Positions 15,858 through 23,569 of a stretch of DNA of 64,000 bases are shown here, one piece after another. Where the stretch lies: the NCBI GenBank assembly GCA_965228955.1, contig OZ245848.1, forward strand, positions 124,001 to 188,000, read 5' to 3'. How positions within the stretch are numbered: position 1 is the first letter of the stretch; every line of letters starts with the position of its first letter. The position numbers and the translations under genes were made by a program. Origin of the DNA: JANSWY01 sp965228955. Its GTDB lineage: Bacteria; Bacteroidota; Bacteroidia; Cytophagales; Cyclobacteriaceae. The notes under the pieces were generated by a model. That model did not search any database. It was not told where the DNA came from and saw only the letters and a program-made list of their open reading frames with translations.

Positions 15858-16379
15858 TTATATTTTACCTAATTTTTCCTGTAATATTTTTAATGCTGTA
15901 TATATTCTTTTTTCTACTGTCTTCCTGGATACTCCCAGGATTTCAGCAATTTCCTTGTGTCTTTTACCTTCAACGCGGTTCATTAAAAATGTGACCCGCT
16001 GATCTTCAGTAAGATCTTCCAATGCCTTCTTTAGCTTGTCCTGAAACTCCTTTCCTTCTAAAACAAATTCCGGAGATTCGTTGGTACTACTCTTTTGAGG
16101 TTCCTGGCTTTTATAGTTAAGTACTGTTTTCTTCTTGGAGAGCTCATTGAGCATTTGGTTGTTTGCAACCGTAAAGAGAAATGACTTTGCCTTATCAGGA
16201 GAGACCTTCCCACAGTTATCCCATAGTTTGGCAAAAGCTTCCTGAACCAGATCTTCGGGATTATTATCTGCACCGTATTTATAGTATAGGAAATTATATA
16301 AATCCGGAGCTAACTTCTGAAATAGCTGGTTAAAAAGGGTACGGTTACATATGTTGTCTTTCTCTGAAGGCGACTTCAC
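15858..16379 (-). CDS. FecI-like ECF sigma factor
   Basis: A 173-residue sigma-70 family protein of the Bacteroidota FecI-like group. Region 2 has NNPEDLVQEAFAKLWDNCGKV and KSFLFTVANNQMLNELSKKK. Region 4 has VTFLMNRVEGKRHKEIAEILGVSRKTVEKRIYTALKILQEKL. It probably transcribes the FecR-receptor genes downstream in response to the receptor ligand. Its start codon is 56 bp from the divergent DUF4382 gene, so the two may share control. Confidence 0.9.
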   Translation of the reverse strand: MKSPSEKDNICNRTLFNQLFQKLAPDLYNFLYYKYGADNNPEDLVQEAFAKLWDNCGKVSPDKAKSFLFTVANNQMLNELSKKKTVLNYKSQEPQKSSTNESPEFVLEGKEFQDKLKKALEDLTEDQRVTFLMNRVEGKRHKEIAEILGVSRKTVEKRIYTALKILQEKLGKI

Positions 16380-16435
16380 GGAGGCAAATAAAAGAATTGT
16401 ATTAGGAATTTTGCAAGATAATCTGTTTCATTATT

Positions 16436-17920
16436 GTGGAAGTACTATTTTACCATAGAATTAGACAATTTTTGATACTTTTTCTGGTGTCGGTGATATT
16501 ATTGTCTTGTGGTGAAGAGGTTGAACAGCAAAACCCCATTAATGAAGATCTGGTTTTTTCAACTGAATCAGACCTGGGGATTGCGGTTAGAAACATCTCT
16601 TTGCTAGATGGGTCTTCCGACAATATTCTGGATAATTCCAATTGCCATAAAATCGTTTTTCCTGTTAGTATTGATTATCAAGGAGAATCATCAATCATAG
16701 AAAACGAATCAGACCTGGTTAATCTGGTCGATCAATATAACCAGAACCCTTATTTAGGTTTACCTACCGTTAATTCTTTTCCTGTTACATTAAGAACAGA
16801 AGATTATACAACAGTTACTGTTACTTCAGCTCCTGCCTTGGAGGCTTTAGCGGCAACATGCAATACATTAGTTGACTCAGATATTGAATGTATTGATTTC
16901 ATTTATCCAGTTAAGGTTGCCACATATGATGAAATGAATCAGCTTGCAGATGTTGTTACAATGGATAGTGATGAAGAAATGTATTTTCTGCTATCTAATG
17001 AGCAGGAGGGAGACTTTCTGGCTATACAGTATCCTATAGATGTTATTGACGCATCAGGTGAAGAAGAAACTATAATAAGTAATTCTGATTTTGAGTCATT
17101 GCTAGGGACAGATGCTGAATCATGCGATGAGAATGATATTTTATATGATGATGCTGGAGGACCGATCCCTACTTTGCAAACACTATCATTGCAACTAACT
17201 GATGCGCCATTCCCATTTGGACTAATCTCAGAGGTGAATATCAATATTACCAGAGTGGAGGTGAAAACTGGTGAGGATAATGATAGTATTCCTTTTATTA
17301 CAATCTATGATACTCCCACCACATTCAATATGCTGGATCTAACCAACGGAACTACTGCTCCATTAGGATCTACCGACCTTCCTTTGGGGAGTTACGAGTT
17401 TTTCAGAATTATAGTAGATGATGGTAATGTTGTGATGGAGGATGGTGAGATATTCGAATTGACTGTTCCATCTGGAAGTCAAACTGGTATTAAGATTGAA
17501 CCTGAGCAAAATATTGAGGTACAGGAAGGCGTTGATTTACAGTTTTTATTAGACTTTGATGTGAGTAAATCACTTGTGGTTAGAGGGAACCCAGACTCTC
17601 CAAATGGAATCAATGGCTTTAATTTCAAGCCTGTAATAAGAGCTGTAAATTTGGCAAATACAGGTAGTATAGCAGGAGTAGTTTCAGATATATCAACTTC
17701 CGAAGTACTGGCTAATGCCACAGTCTCAATATTAGCTGCTGATACAGTATATACTACATCACTTACAAATGATCTAGGCGAGTATAGAATTATAGGTATA
17801 ACAGAAGGAACCTACGATGTTCAGGTTGATTTGGATGGTTATTTGCCTGCTCTGCAAGAAGGTGTCAACATTAGTATTGGAGCTGAGACCTCACAAGATT
17901 TTCAGTTAACAGAAGAATAA
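16436..17920 (+). CDS. DUF4382 lipoprotein with C-terminal carboxypeptidase-like domain, copy 1
   Basis: A 494-residue protein starting at GTG, with a lipoprotein signal ending LLSC (Cys25). Residues about 40-245 are a Bacteroidota-type region of unknown role (NISLLDGSSDNILDNS, YPVKVATYDEMNQLADV). Residues about 250-385 match DUF4382 (LSLQLTDAPFPFG, INITRVEV, NMLDLTNGTTAPLG), and about 405-494 a carboxypeptidase regulatory-like beta-sandwich (GSIAGVVSD, DLGEYRIIGI). It is probably surface or periplasmic. It is a clear paralogue of the gene at 18529; both are followed by the same kind of convergent short unit. The function is unknown. Confidence 0.8.
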   Translation: MEVLFYHRIRQFLILFLVSVILLSCGEEVEQQNPINEDLVFSTESDLGIAVRNISLLDGSSDNILDNSNCHKIVFPVSIDYQGESSIIENESDLVNLVDQYNQNPYLGLPTVNSFPVTLRTEDYTTVTVTSAPALEALAATCNTLVDSDIECIDFIYPVKVATYDEMNQLADVVTMDSDEEMYFLLSNEQEGDFLAIQYPIDVIDASGEEETIISNSDFESLLGTDAESCDENDILYDDAGGPIPTLQTLSLQLTDAPFPFGLISEVNINITRVEVKTGEDNDSIPFITIYDTPTTFNMLDLTNGTTAPLGSTDLPLGSYEFFRIIVDDGNVVMEDGEIFELTVPSGSQTGIKIEPEQNIEVQEGVDLQFLLDFDVSKSLVVRGNPDSPNGINGFNFKPVIRAVNLANTGSIAGVVSDISTSEVLANATVSILAADTVYTTSLTNDLGEYRIIGITEGTYDVQVDLDGYLPALQEGVNISIGAETSQDFQLTEE

Positions 17921-17951
17921 ATTCAAGATATTTTTTACAAAGAGATTAAAA

Positions 17952-17985
17952 GAAAATGCCTCACAAAGTGAGGCATTTTCTTTTT
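17952..17985. terminator. Bidirectional terminator between DUF4382 copy 1 and its convergent short unit
   Basis: GAAAATGCCTCAC (17952-17964) and GTGAGGCATTTTC (17968-17980) form a perfect 13-bp stem with a 3-nt loop, followed by T5 on the plus strand and a T-rich run on the minus strand. Confidence 0.88.
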
Positions 17986-18115
17986 CGTTGTGCGTTGGAA
18001 CTATCAGACACAACCTACATAACATTTCTGTATTGTGGTAAGAAAGAAGTATGTGGACCACAGATTAGAAACACTTACTCGGAATTGGTTTCACACACCT
18101 CAATATTTTTAAGAA

Positions 18116-18161
18116 TTAGGAAGTCGTGGCACCAAACCACTGAATAGCCACATCTTCCTAA
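18116..18161 (-). ncRNA. Conserved hairpin in the 3' part of the convergent short transcript, copy 1
   Basis: Arms TTAGGAAG..GTGGC (18116-18130) and GCCAC..CTTCCTAA (18147-18161) form a 15-bp stem with two central mismatches and a 16-nt loop containing CAAACCAC on the plus strand. The same hairpin and loop core recur at 20314, although the neighbouring protein genes have diverged. It lies downstream of the small ORF 18229-18324 and upstream of the terminator at 17952 in minus-strand orientation. Confidence 0.5.
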
Positions 18162-18228
18162 ATCTATTCTTTGTGAACAAACAGCCATATATAAATAGCC
18201 GCCATGTACCGGTTGAAAATTAATCTTG

Positions 18229-18324
18229 TTAAATAGGCACTGTATACCAAACACAAAGCATTGATATCAAAAACAATACTTTCATAGCTATCTGGTTTAA
18301 TTTCGATACTTCTTGCCTGCTCAC
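18229..18324 (-). CDS. Small hydrophobic peptide, 31 residues, copy 1
   Basis: A GTG-initiated 31-codon ORF. The pattern is a polar N-terminus (SRQEVSKLNQIAMK) followed by one short hydrophobic segment (VLFLISMLCVWYTVPI). A second ORF of the same length at 20417-20512 is identical at 17 of 31 positions, and most differences are conservative (R/K, E/D, F/Y, V/I). In-frame stops precede the GTG in both copies and both use GTG. This pattern of conservation argues for a translated single-pass membrane peptide. A 61-codon ORF in another frame (18164-18349) lacks such a counterpart. The function is unknown; a type I toxin-like peptide is one possibility. Confidence 0.6.
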   Translation of the reverse strand: MSRQEVSKLNQIAMKVLFLISMLCVWYTVPI

Positions 18325-18428
18325 ATGTATAAAACCGATGAATTGTCATTATTCCTACTTTCCCTACAATTTTTTTACGTAGCTTCTTCGTTTGTAACGA
18401 ACTAGTGAAATGCTGAAAATAACCATGA

Positions 18429-18460
18429 TTGGTATTTATTGATAATACGCGGTATTTTTG
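18429..18460 (+). promoter_or_regulatory. Bacteroidota-type promoter for DUF4382 copy 2
   Basis: TTG (18429-18431), a 21-bp spacer and TATTTTTG (18453-18460) match the TTG-N19-21-TAnnTTTG consensus of the primary sigma factor in this phylum. Transcription would begin near 18467, about 60-75 bp before the start codon. Confidence 0.6.
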
Positions 18461-18528
18461 TTAACACTACTTTATATATAGCTACATAACCACTCACGTG
18501 GCAAGAGGATACCAGTTAAAAAGAGAGA

Positions 18529-20151
18529 TTGAACGAACATAAGGTGAGACATAACAGATATCACGGATTTTATTTACTGCTGATTCTTACATTGGGATCT
18601 ATATTTATTGGTTCCTGCGAGACAGAAGTACGGGAAATTGATCCTTTTGATGAACAATTTGTCTTTACCAGAAATTCAGAAATCGGTACTATTCTGGAAA
18701 ATATCTCATTGCTGGATGGTTCTTTTGATAATATTCTAGATAATTCAAGCTTTTACAGGGTTGAGCTCCCTGTTACGATCCAGTTTCAAGGAGAAAGTAT
18801 ACTCGTATCCAACCTTTCAGACATTGAGAATATAACAACTGAATATTTAAAAAATCCTTATTTGGGATTTCCACGAATAACTTCTTACCCTATTACATTA
18901 CTTTCGGATCAATATGAAAACATGGTGATCACAGACGAATCAAATCTGCTGGAAGTAATTGGAGCAAGCAGAAATAGAATTGATCAGGACATTGAGTGTG
19001 TCGATTTTCAGTACCCAATAAAATTAGCAAGCTACGATCAGCTCAATCAGCTTGCTGATGTAATTACAGTGCGATCAGATGAGGAATTATATTGGACTAT
19101 ACTAAATGGCAACTCCGATGATTTACTGGGGCTTCAATTTCCGGTGACATTATTAAACCATGATGGAGATGACGAACTAGTGAGTGATAACCAGAGTTTT
19201 GAGAATGTTTTAAGTGGTCAGGGAAGCGCATGTGATGAATCTGATATTATCTATGATCAGAATTTAGATGTTCCGCAATTAGAAACGCTTACTCTTTCAT
19301 TAACTGATGCGCCATTTCCTTATGATTCAGTTGCGGAGACAAACGTTACTATATCAAGAATTGAATTGAATACCGGGAATGACACTATTCCAACGCTTCT
19401 AATTACTGATCAACCACAAACCTATAATATTCTTGAGTTGATAAATGGAGCCACGGTTAATATTGGGTCAGTGGATTTGCCAGCGGGTACTTTTGATTCA
19501 TTTGAATTATTCATATCGGAGAGTTGTGTTACCATGAAGAATGGTGAAACTTTTGAGATTCTCCTAACTGATGATATTCTTTCTGGTATCACCATTAAAC
19601 CAATTGGAGAACTTGAGATTCAAGAATCCAGCGATCCAACTTTTCTTCTGGATTTTAATCTGGGTGCATCTTTTCTACCTTTTGTAGTTGATGAAAATAT
19701 TGTTGGGTTTGATTTGGTTCCGAAAATCACAAGTATTGATTTAGCCAATTCTGGTTCACTAAGTGGGATTGTTACTTCACAGGAAGATAGTTCACCATTG
19801 GAGAATGCTCAAATATCCATTTTTGCAGAAGATACTTTGTTCACTTCCTCTGCTTCAAATGAATTAGGAGAATATCGAATTATCGGACTTCCAGCGGGAA
19901 ACTATAAGGTTGTCGCTGAATTAGATGAATACGAAGATTTAGAATTGTTAGATGTAGTTATTGAAATCGATACGGAAACTACTCTGAACATAAGTCTTAC
20001 ACCAGGTGATTCTGGTGATGACGGAGGTCGAATTACTATTTGTCATATTCCACCTGGGAATCCAGATAACGCCAGAACCATTGAAATTGATGAATCGGCA
20101 TGGCCTGCACATGAAGCTCACGGCGATTATTTGGGCGAATGCGTAGATTAG
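18529..20151 (+). CDS. DUF4382 lipoprotein with carboxypeptidase-like domain and ICHxPPGNP tail, copy 2
   Basis: A 540-residue paralogue of the protein at 16436, with the same order: lipoprotein signal (Cys30), unknown N-terminal region, DUF4382 (LTLSLTDAPFPYD onward, about 265-400) and a carboxypeptidase-like sandwich (about 415-490). It adds a 37-residue tail (504-540) with the motif ICHIPPGNP and HGDYLGEC, absent from copy 1. This His/Cys-bearing tail is seen at the ends of many surface proteins, but its role is not known to me. The frame opens with TTG at 18529; GTG at 18544 is an equally good start and gives a signal peptide closer in length to copy 1. Confidence 0.78.
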   Translation: MNEHKVRHNRYHGFYLLLILTLGSIFIGSCETEVREIDPFDEQFVFTRNSEIGTILENISLLDGSFDNILDNSSFYRVELPVTIQFQGESILVSNLSDIENITTEYLKNPYLGFPRITSYPITLLSDQYENMVITDESNLLEVIGASRNRIDQDIECVDFQYPIKLASYDQLNQLADVITVRSDEELYWTILNGNSDDLLGLQFPVTLLNHDGDDELVSDNQSFENVLSGQGSACDESDIIYDQNLDVPQLETLTLSLTDAPFPYDSVAETNVTISRIELNTGNDTIPTLLITDQPQTYNILELINGATVNIGSVDLPAGTFDSFELFISESCVTMKNGETFEILLTDDILSGITIKPIGELEIQESSDPTFLLDFNLGASFLPFVVDENIVGFDLVPKITSIDLANSGSLSGIVTSQEDSSPLENAQISIFAEDTLFTSSASNELGEYRIIGLPAGNYKVVAELDEYEDLELLDVVIEIDTETTLNISLTPGDSGDDGGRITICHIPPGNPDNARTIEIDESAWPAHEAHGDYLGECVD

Positions 20152-20173
20152 GGATTAGTATTAAAATGAAATG

Positions 20174-20195
20174 AAAAAGCCCCGTAATTCGAGGC
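20174..20195 (-). terminator. Minus-strand terminator of the second convergent short unit
   Basis: On the minus strand GCCTCG and CGGGGC form a 6-bp stem around AATTA, with one T-G pair, followed by T5. On the plus strand the same stem has a C-A mismatch and no T run. It therefore ends a minus-strand transcript, which supports real transcription of the small ORF unit upstream (20512 downward). Confidence 0.7.
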
Positions 20196-20313
20196 GCCTT
20201 CATATCCTGCTGCGTATCGGAACTATTACACAACTATTAGAAACAAGGAAACAGTACAGATTAGAAAACACTTTGTTTCAAAAATTTCACTTGTCTCAGT
20301 TTCTTTTTAAAAC

Positions 20314-20357
20314 TTAGGAAGCTGAGGCACAAACCACCGTAACCCACAGCCTCCTAA
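20314..20357 (-). ncRNA. Conserved hairpin in the 3' part of the convergent short transcript, copy 2
   Basis: Arms TTAGGAAGCTGAGG and CCACAGCCTCCTAA form a 14-bp stem with two mismatches around a loop containing CAAACCAC, matching the hairpin at 18116. The sequence around it is also alignable between the copies: GTGTTT..CTAATCTGT and ATAGTTCC..ACGCA on the minus strand. About 350 bp of otherwise non-coding DNA has thus been kept in both copies. Confidence 0.5.
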
Positions 20358-20416
20358 ATATGGTTTTGTAAGTAAACATTGATTTCCCGTCAATGTACCA
20401 ATTGAATATGATTTTG

Positions 20417-20512
20417 TTAAACAGGTGATATATACCAAATCCCCATTATGGTAATTAAATACAATACTTTTATGGCGATTCGGCCTAGTTTTGATACATC
20501 TTGTTTACTCAC
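20417..20512 (-). CDS. Small hydrophobic peptide, 31 residues, copy 2
   Basis: A GTG-initiated 31-codon ORF homologous to the one at 18229. It has SKQDVSKLGRIAIK followed by the hydrophobic stretch VLYLITIMGIWYISPV. Invariant features in both copies are S-x-Q-x-VSKL, IA-x-KVL-x-LI, WY and a penultimate Pro. It is followed on the same strand by a conserved hairpin and a minus-strand terminator. It probably inserts in the membrane. The function is unknown. Confidence 0.6.
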   Translation of the reverse strand: MSKQDVSKLGRIAIKVLYLITIMGIWYISPV

Positions 20513-20626
20513 GGGAATTAAACAGATAGTCCTCCCAGATTCCTATGAATAACCTAATATTTTCTACGAATGCCCTTATATCTTCGATAAAAACGTTCAA
20601 ATACTTATATTTTTTATAAAAATCAT

Positions 20627-20634
20627 TATATTTG
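20627..20634 (+). promoter_or_regulatory. Candidate -7 box for the gene at 20658
   Basis: TATATTTG fits TAnnTTTG exactly and lies 23 bp before the start codon. No clear TTG is present 19-21 bp upstream, so this is only a partial promoter match. Confidence 0.35.
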
Positions 20635-20657
20635 AGGTTCACTAAATCTACTTTGCC

Positions 20658-21269
20658 ATGCGATTACGGAACAGCCAGAGGTGGAGTGAGGGGATTATGT
20701 TGAGTTTAATCCTTCTATTCTCAGCGGCACTACAAGCTCAAAACGAGCAAAAACCAAGTAATGAATTATCATTAATAAGTATTAATGCCCTTCCAAGTGA
20801 AGGCAATACATCTTTTGAATTAAACTTTGAAACCGATAGCCTTAATATTCAGGGCCATGCTCAGACTCATATGGATGGGTATGACAGTCTATCATTATCC
20901 AGTTTCGAGATGATTGATAGCGAAGATGGTAAGCTACTAAAGATTAAAGGGTATATGATTGATAAAGAATCTAATCACATGTTGAGATGGGTTTCTGCAG
21001 TCAATTATACTTCAATTCCTAAGAATTTATTAAGCCTCACTTCTGCTAAATACATTCAGTTCGCAGCTTATTATAAGTTGGATCAGGCAGTTGCAGGACT
21101 AAAGTTCTTCGATGGTTTTGATATCGATATTGTACAAGTGAACGGAATGTACAAATTGGTAGCGCCATACAGCAAGAACGATTTTAAACAAGCTAAAACG
21201 AAATATGCGGAATATCATATTTGGCCAGTTAGCTATCAGGAAGCAAGAGTCGTAGAAACCGACTTCTAA
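20658..21269 (+). CDS. Secreted protein of unknown function
   Basis: A 203-residue protein with a signal peptide ending ALQAQ (about residue 30). The mature part is beta-rich, with NELSLISINALPSEGNTSFELNFETDSLNIQGHAQ and no recognised domain. It is preceded by a TAnnTTTG box and followed by a hairpin, so it is probably transcribed alone. I do not recognise a family. Confidence 0.65.
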   Translation: MRLRNSQRWSEGIMLSLILLFSAALQAQNEQKPSNELSLISINALPSEGNTSFELNFETDSLNIQGHAQTHMDGYDSLSLSSFEMIDSEDGKLLKIKGYMIDKESNHMLRWVSAVNYTSIPKNLLSLTSAKYIQFAAYYKLDQAVAGLKFFDGFDIDIVQVNGMYKLVAPYSKNDFKQAKTKYAEYHIWPVSYQEARVVETDF

Positions 21270-21280
21270 ATAAACTCGAG

Positions 21281-21305
21281 TCAGCAAGTAATCCACTTGC
21301 TGACT
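21281..21305 (+). terminator. Hairpin after the gene at 20658
   Basis: GTCAGCAAGT and ACTTGCTGAC form a perfect 10-bp stem with a 5-nt loop, 11 bp after the stop codon. The tail TTAATTCC is a weak T tract. Confidence 0.6.
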
Positions 21306-21512
21306 TAATTCCATCCATCTGCAACAATCAGCAATTCCCTTTTTTACCAATCACATACTTTCCTTTTTAATTATCACTGAATGTTATAGTCAGGGCGTTA
21401 ACTGTGACTTAAATCTATCGATGAATAATTTTTAAAAAGGTTATTTTATGATCTTTATATTTTGAAATATTCTGATTTTAACCTCGAATATTTTGCAAAT
21501 TCGTATTTGCGT

Positions 21513-21539
21513 ATTAAATTGGTTAACCAATTATTGGTA
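21513..21539. promoter_or_regulatory. Alginate-lyase operator, copy 1
   Basis: The perfect 16-bp palindrome AATTGGTTAACCAATT (21517-21532) is followed by a further half site ATTGGTA. The same 27-bp block recurs at 23526 with one base changed. The TGGTtaACCA core fits a dimeric regulator such as GntR-type proteins; a GntR-family repressor is known to control alginate use in Zobellia. It lies 37 bp before the lyase start codon. Confidence 0.65.
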
Positions 21540-21575
21540 ACCCATTGTTTTACGTAACCTAAACCTATAAATAAA

Positions 21576-23501
21576 ATGAAAGTTAAAAAGTACTCTGCCA
21601 GAGTCCTTCTGGCAGTATTATTATGTCTGGTTGGCTGGAGTTGTGAAGAGGATGCAATCCTTGCGGATACGGATTTACAAATGCAATCAGCAGCAGGAGA
21701 CCAAGTGAATATTACCAACTCCGGATTTGAAAGTAGTTGGTCAGGATGGAATGATACTGACCCTTCAGCCTTGTCCAGCGACGCTAATTCTGGATCAAAA
21801 TCTGCAAAGATCACAGGATCGTCTGGCAGGTTTGAGCAAACAGTTTCAGTGAGTGCCAACACAAACTATACATTGCAGGCCTATGTCCTGGATAATGGAA
21901 AAATAGGAGCCATTGCGGGAGGAAATGATTTTAGCCAAACTGTTGATCACAGCAGTTGGTCAGAAGTTTCTGTTTCATTCAATTCCGGATCATCAACATC
22001 AGTAACGATTTATGGAGCTTACGGAGGAGGAGAAGGTAGATTTGATGATTTTTCTTTAACAGAAGGAGCAGGAGGAAATTCATCAGCAGGACAACTGATT
22101 CCTATTAGTGTCTCAGCAAATGGTGATGATGGAAATGTTCCCCAAAACACAATTGATGGAAATTTCGGAACCAGATGGAGTTCAAACGGATACACTGGGA
22201 AATATATCACCTATGACCTGGGCTCAAACAAAAGTGTTTCCAGTATGAAGATCGCCTGGTATAAAGGTGATCAGCGACAAGCTTATTTTAAAATCAGAGT
22301 TGGTACCTCAACTTCTAATTTAGCTACTGTTTATGATGGCTCAACTTCTGGTAGTAGCGGAAATACAACAGGCCTTGAAACATATGATTTTGCATCAACT
22401 ACAGCAAGATATGTACGAGTATCTGGATTTGGAAACTCAAGCAATTCCTGGAATAGTATCACGGAGGCTGAAATATATGGAAATGGAGGAGACCCTCAGG
22501 ACACCACACCACCAGGTGCTGTTTCAAACCTGTCAGCAAATGCAGGTGATGGAAGTGTAAATTTGAGTTGGAGTAATCCTGGTGATTCAGATTTCAGCAA
22601 TGTGGAAATTAGTTACAATGGAAACACAATCACTACCTCCAATGAATCCAGAACAATATCGGGATTGACCAATGGCAATCAGTACACATTTACTGTAATA
22701 GCTTACGATAATGTAGGAAACGCGTCTGCCTCAAGATCCGTTTCTGCAACTCCCCAGGGCTCAAATCCACAACCTGGACAAACAAATTTGGCTAATTGGA
22801 AATTGACATTACCTGTAAGCAATAGCAGTGGATCACTTTCAGGTGGTCAGGGAGACGCTTATGAAGTTCCTGCTAGTACATTAGCTAACTGGACAAGTAA
22901 CAGTGCCATTCCAAATGCGCTAGAACCTTATTTCTACTACAATTCTTCCGGAAACATGGAATTCTATTGTGTTTACACAGGTATTACAACTTCAAGTAAT
23001 ACACAAAATTCCAGGACTGAACTAAGAGAAATGATAACTGGTACTGATGATCAGTACAACTGGACTATTGGTGAAGGAGGCGTCATGGAAGGTAGATTTA
23101 GAGTGAAAGATCTTAATAATGCTTCAAAACTCTTTGCAATGCAAATTCATGGTAAAGCTCCAGAATCCAAGCCGTTGTTGAAGATAATTTGGGACAATGG
23201 CAAGATCAGAGCATTGAGAAAAATAAACAGTGGTGGAAGCTGGGTAGATGATGAGGATACAAGCTCCAGAGTGAATGTAGCGGCAAACGAATGGGTGAAG
23301 GTTAAAATCACTTGTAATGCATCACAACTCAGAGTTGATGTTAACGATCAGGAGATGATTACCTGGACAGATGGTTTAATAGACGATTGGGGAAGCAATA
23401 ATACATTTTACTTCAAAGCTGGTAATTATCTGCAGCATCATGATGTTGATGAAGGCCATAGCGCTGTAGTGGAGTATGATTATGTATATATAACGCACTA
23501 A
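21576..23501 (+). CDS. Multidomain PL7 alginate lyase lipoprotein
   Basis: A 641-residue protein with a lipoprotein signal (Cys23). It continues with a CBM4/9-like carbohydrate-binding domain (about 42-163), an F5/8 type C discoidin-like domain (about 174-303), fibronectin type III (about 312-393) and a family 7 polysaccharide lyase domain (about 404-641). The catalytic-cleft motifs of PL7 are all present: RTELRE (480-485), QIH (523-525) and YFKAGNYLQ (612-620). It should cleave alginate by beta-elimination outside the cell or at its surface. QIH rather than QVH often goes with polyG or mixed-block preference (family tendency, not proof). There is no SusC/SusD pair next to it. Confidence 0.92.
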   Translation: MKVKKYSARVLLAVLLCLVGWSCEEDAILADTDLQMQSAAGDQVNITNSGFESSWSGWNDTDPSALSSDANSGSKSAKITGSSGRFEQTVSVSANTNYTLQAYVLDNGKIGAIAGGNDFSQTVDHSSWSEVSVSFNSGSSTSVTIYGAYGGGEGRFDDFSLTEGAGGNSSAGQLIPISVSANGDDGNVPQNTIDGNFGTRWSSNGYTGKYITYDLGSNKSVSSMKIAWYKGDQRQAYFKIRVGTSTSNLATVYDGSTSGSSGNTTGLETYDFASTTARYVRVSGFGNSSNSWNSITEAEIYGNGGDPQDTTPPGAVSNLSANAGDGSVNLSWSNPGDSDFSNVEISYNGNTITTSNESRTISGLTNGNQYTFTVIAYDNVGNASASRSVSATPQGSNPQPGQTNLANWKLTLPVSNSSGSLSGGQGDAYEVPASTLANWTSNSAIPNALEPYFYYNSSGNMEFYCVYTGITTSSNTQNSRTELREMITGTDDQYNWTIGEGGVMEGRFRVKDLNNASKLFAMQIHGKAPESKPLLKIIWDNGKIRALRKINSGGSWVDDEDTSSRVNVAANEWVKVKITCNASQLRVDVNDQEMITWTDGLIDDWGSNNTFYFKAGNYLQHHDVDEGHSAVVEYDYVYITH

Positions 23502-23525
23502 TAATTGTATGTTTTAGAAATTGGC

Positions 23526-23563
23526 ATTAAATTGGTCAACCAATTATTGGTATACTAAATTTG
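23526..23563 (+). promoter_or_regulatory. Alginate-type operator copy 2 overlapping a strong promoter
   Basis: The 27-bp operator (23526-23552) differs from copy 1 by one base. The TTG at 23532-23534 within it, a 21-bp spacer and TAAATTTG (23556-23563) make an exact Bacteroidota promoter. A repressor bound here would cover the -33 element. No ORF begins nearby; the predicted start near 23570 leads into a structured region that ends at a terminator. Confidence 0.7.
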
Positions 23564-23569
23564 ATCGTA

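Noticed and set aside
18164..18349. A 61-codon minus-strand ORF (starting MTIHRFYTC) in the short unit after DUF4382 copy 1
   Set aside because: The paralogous region has no matching ORF in that frame. The conserved frame is the GTG-started 31-codon ORF that overlaps it.
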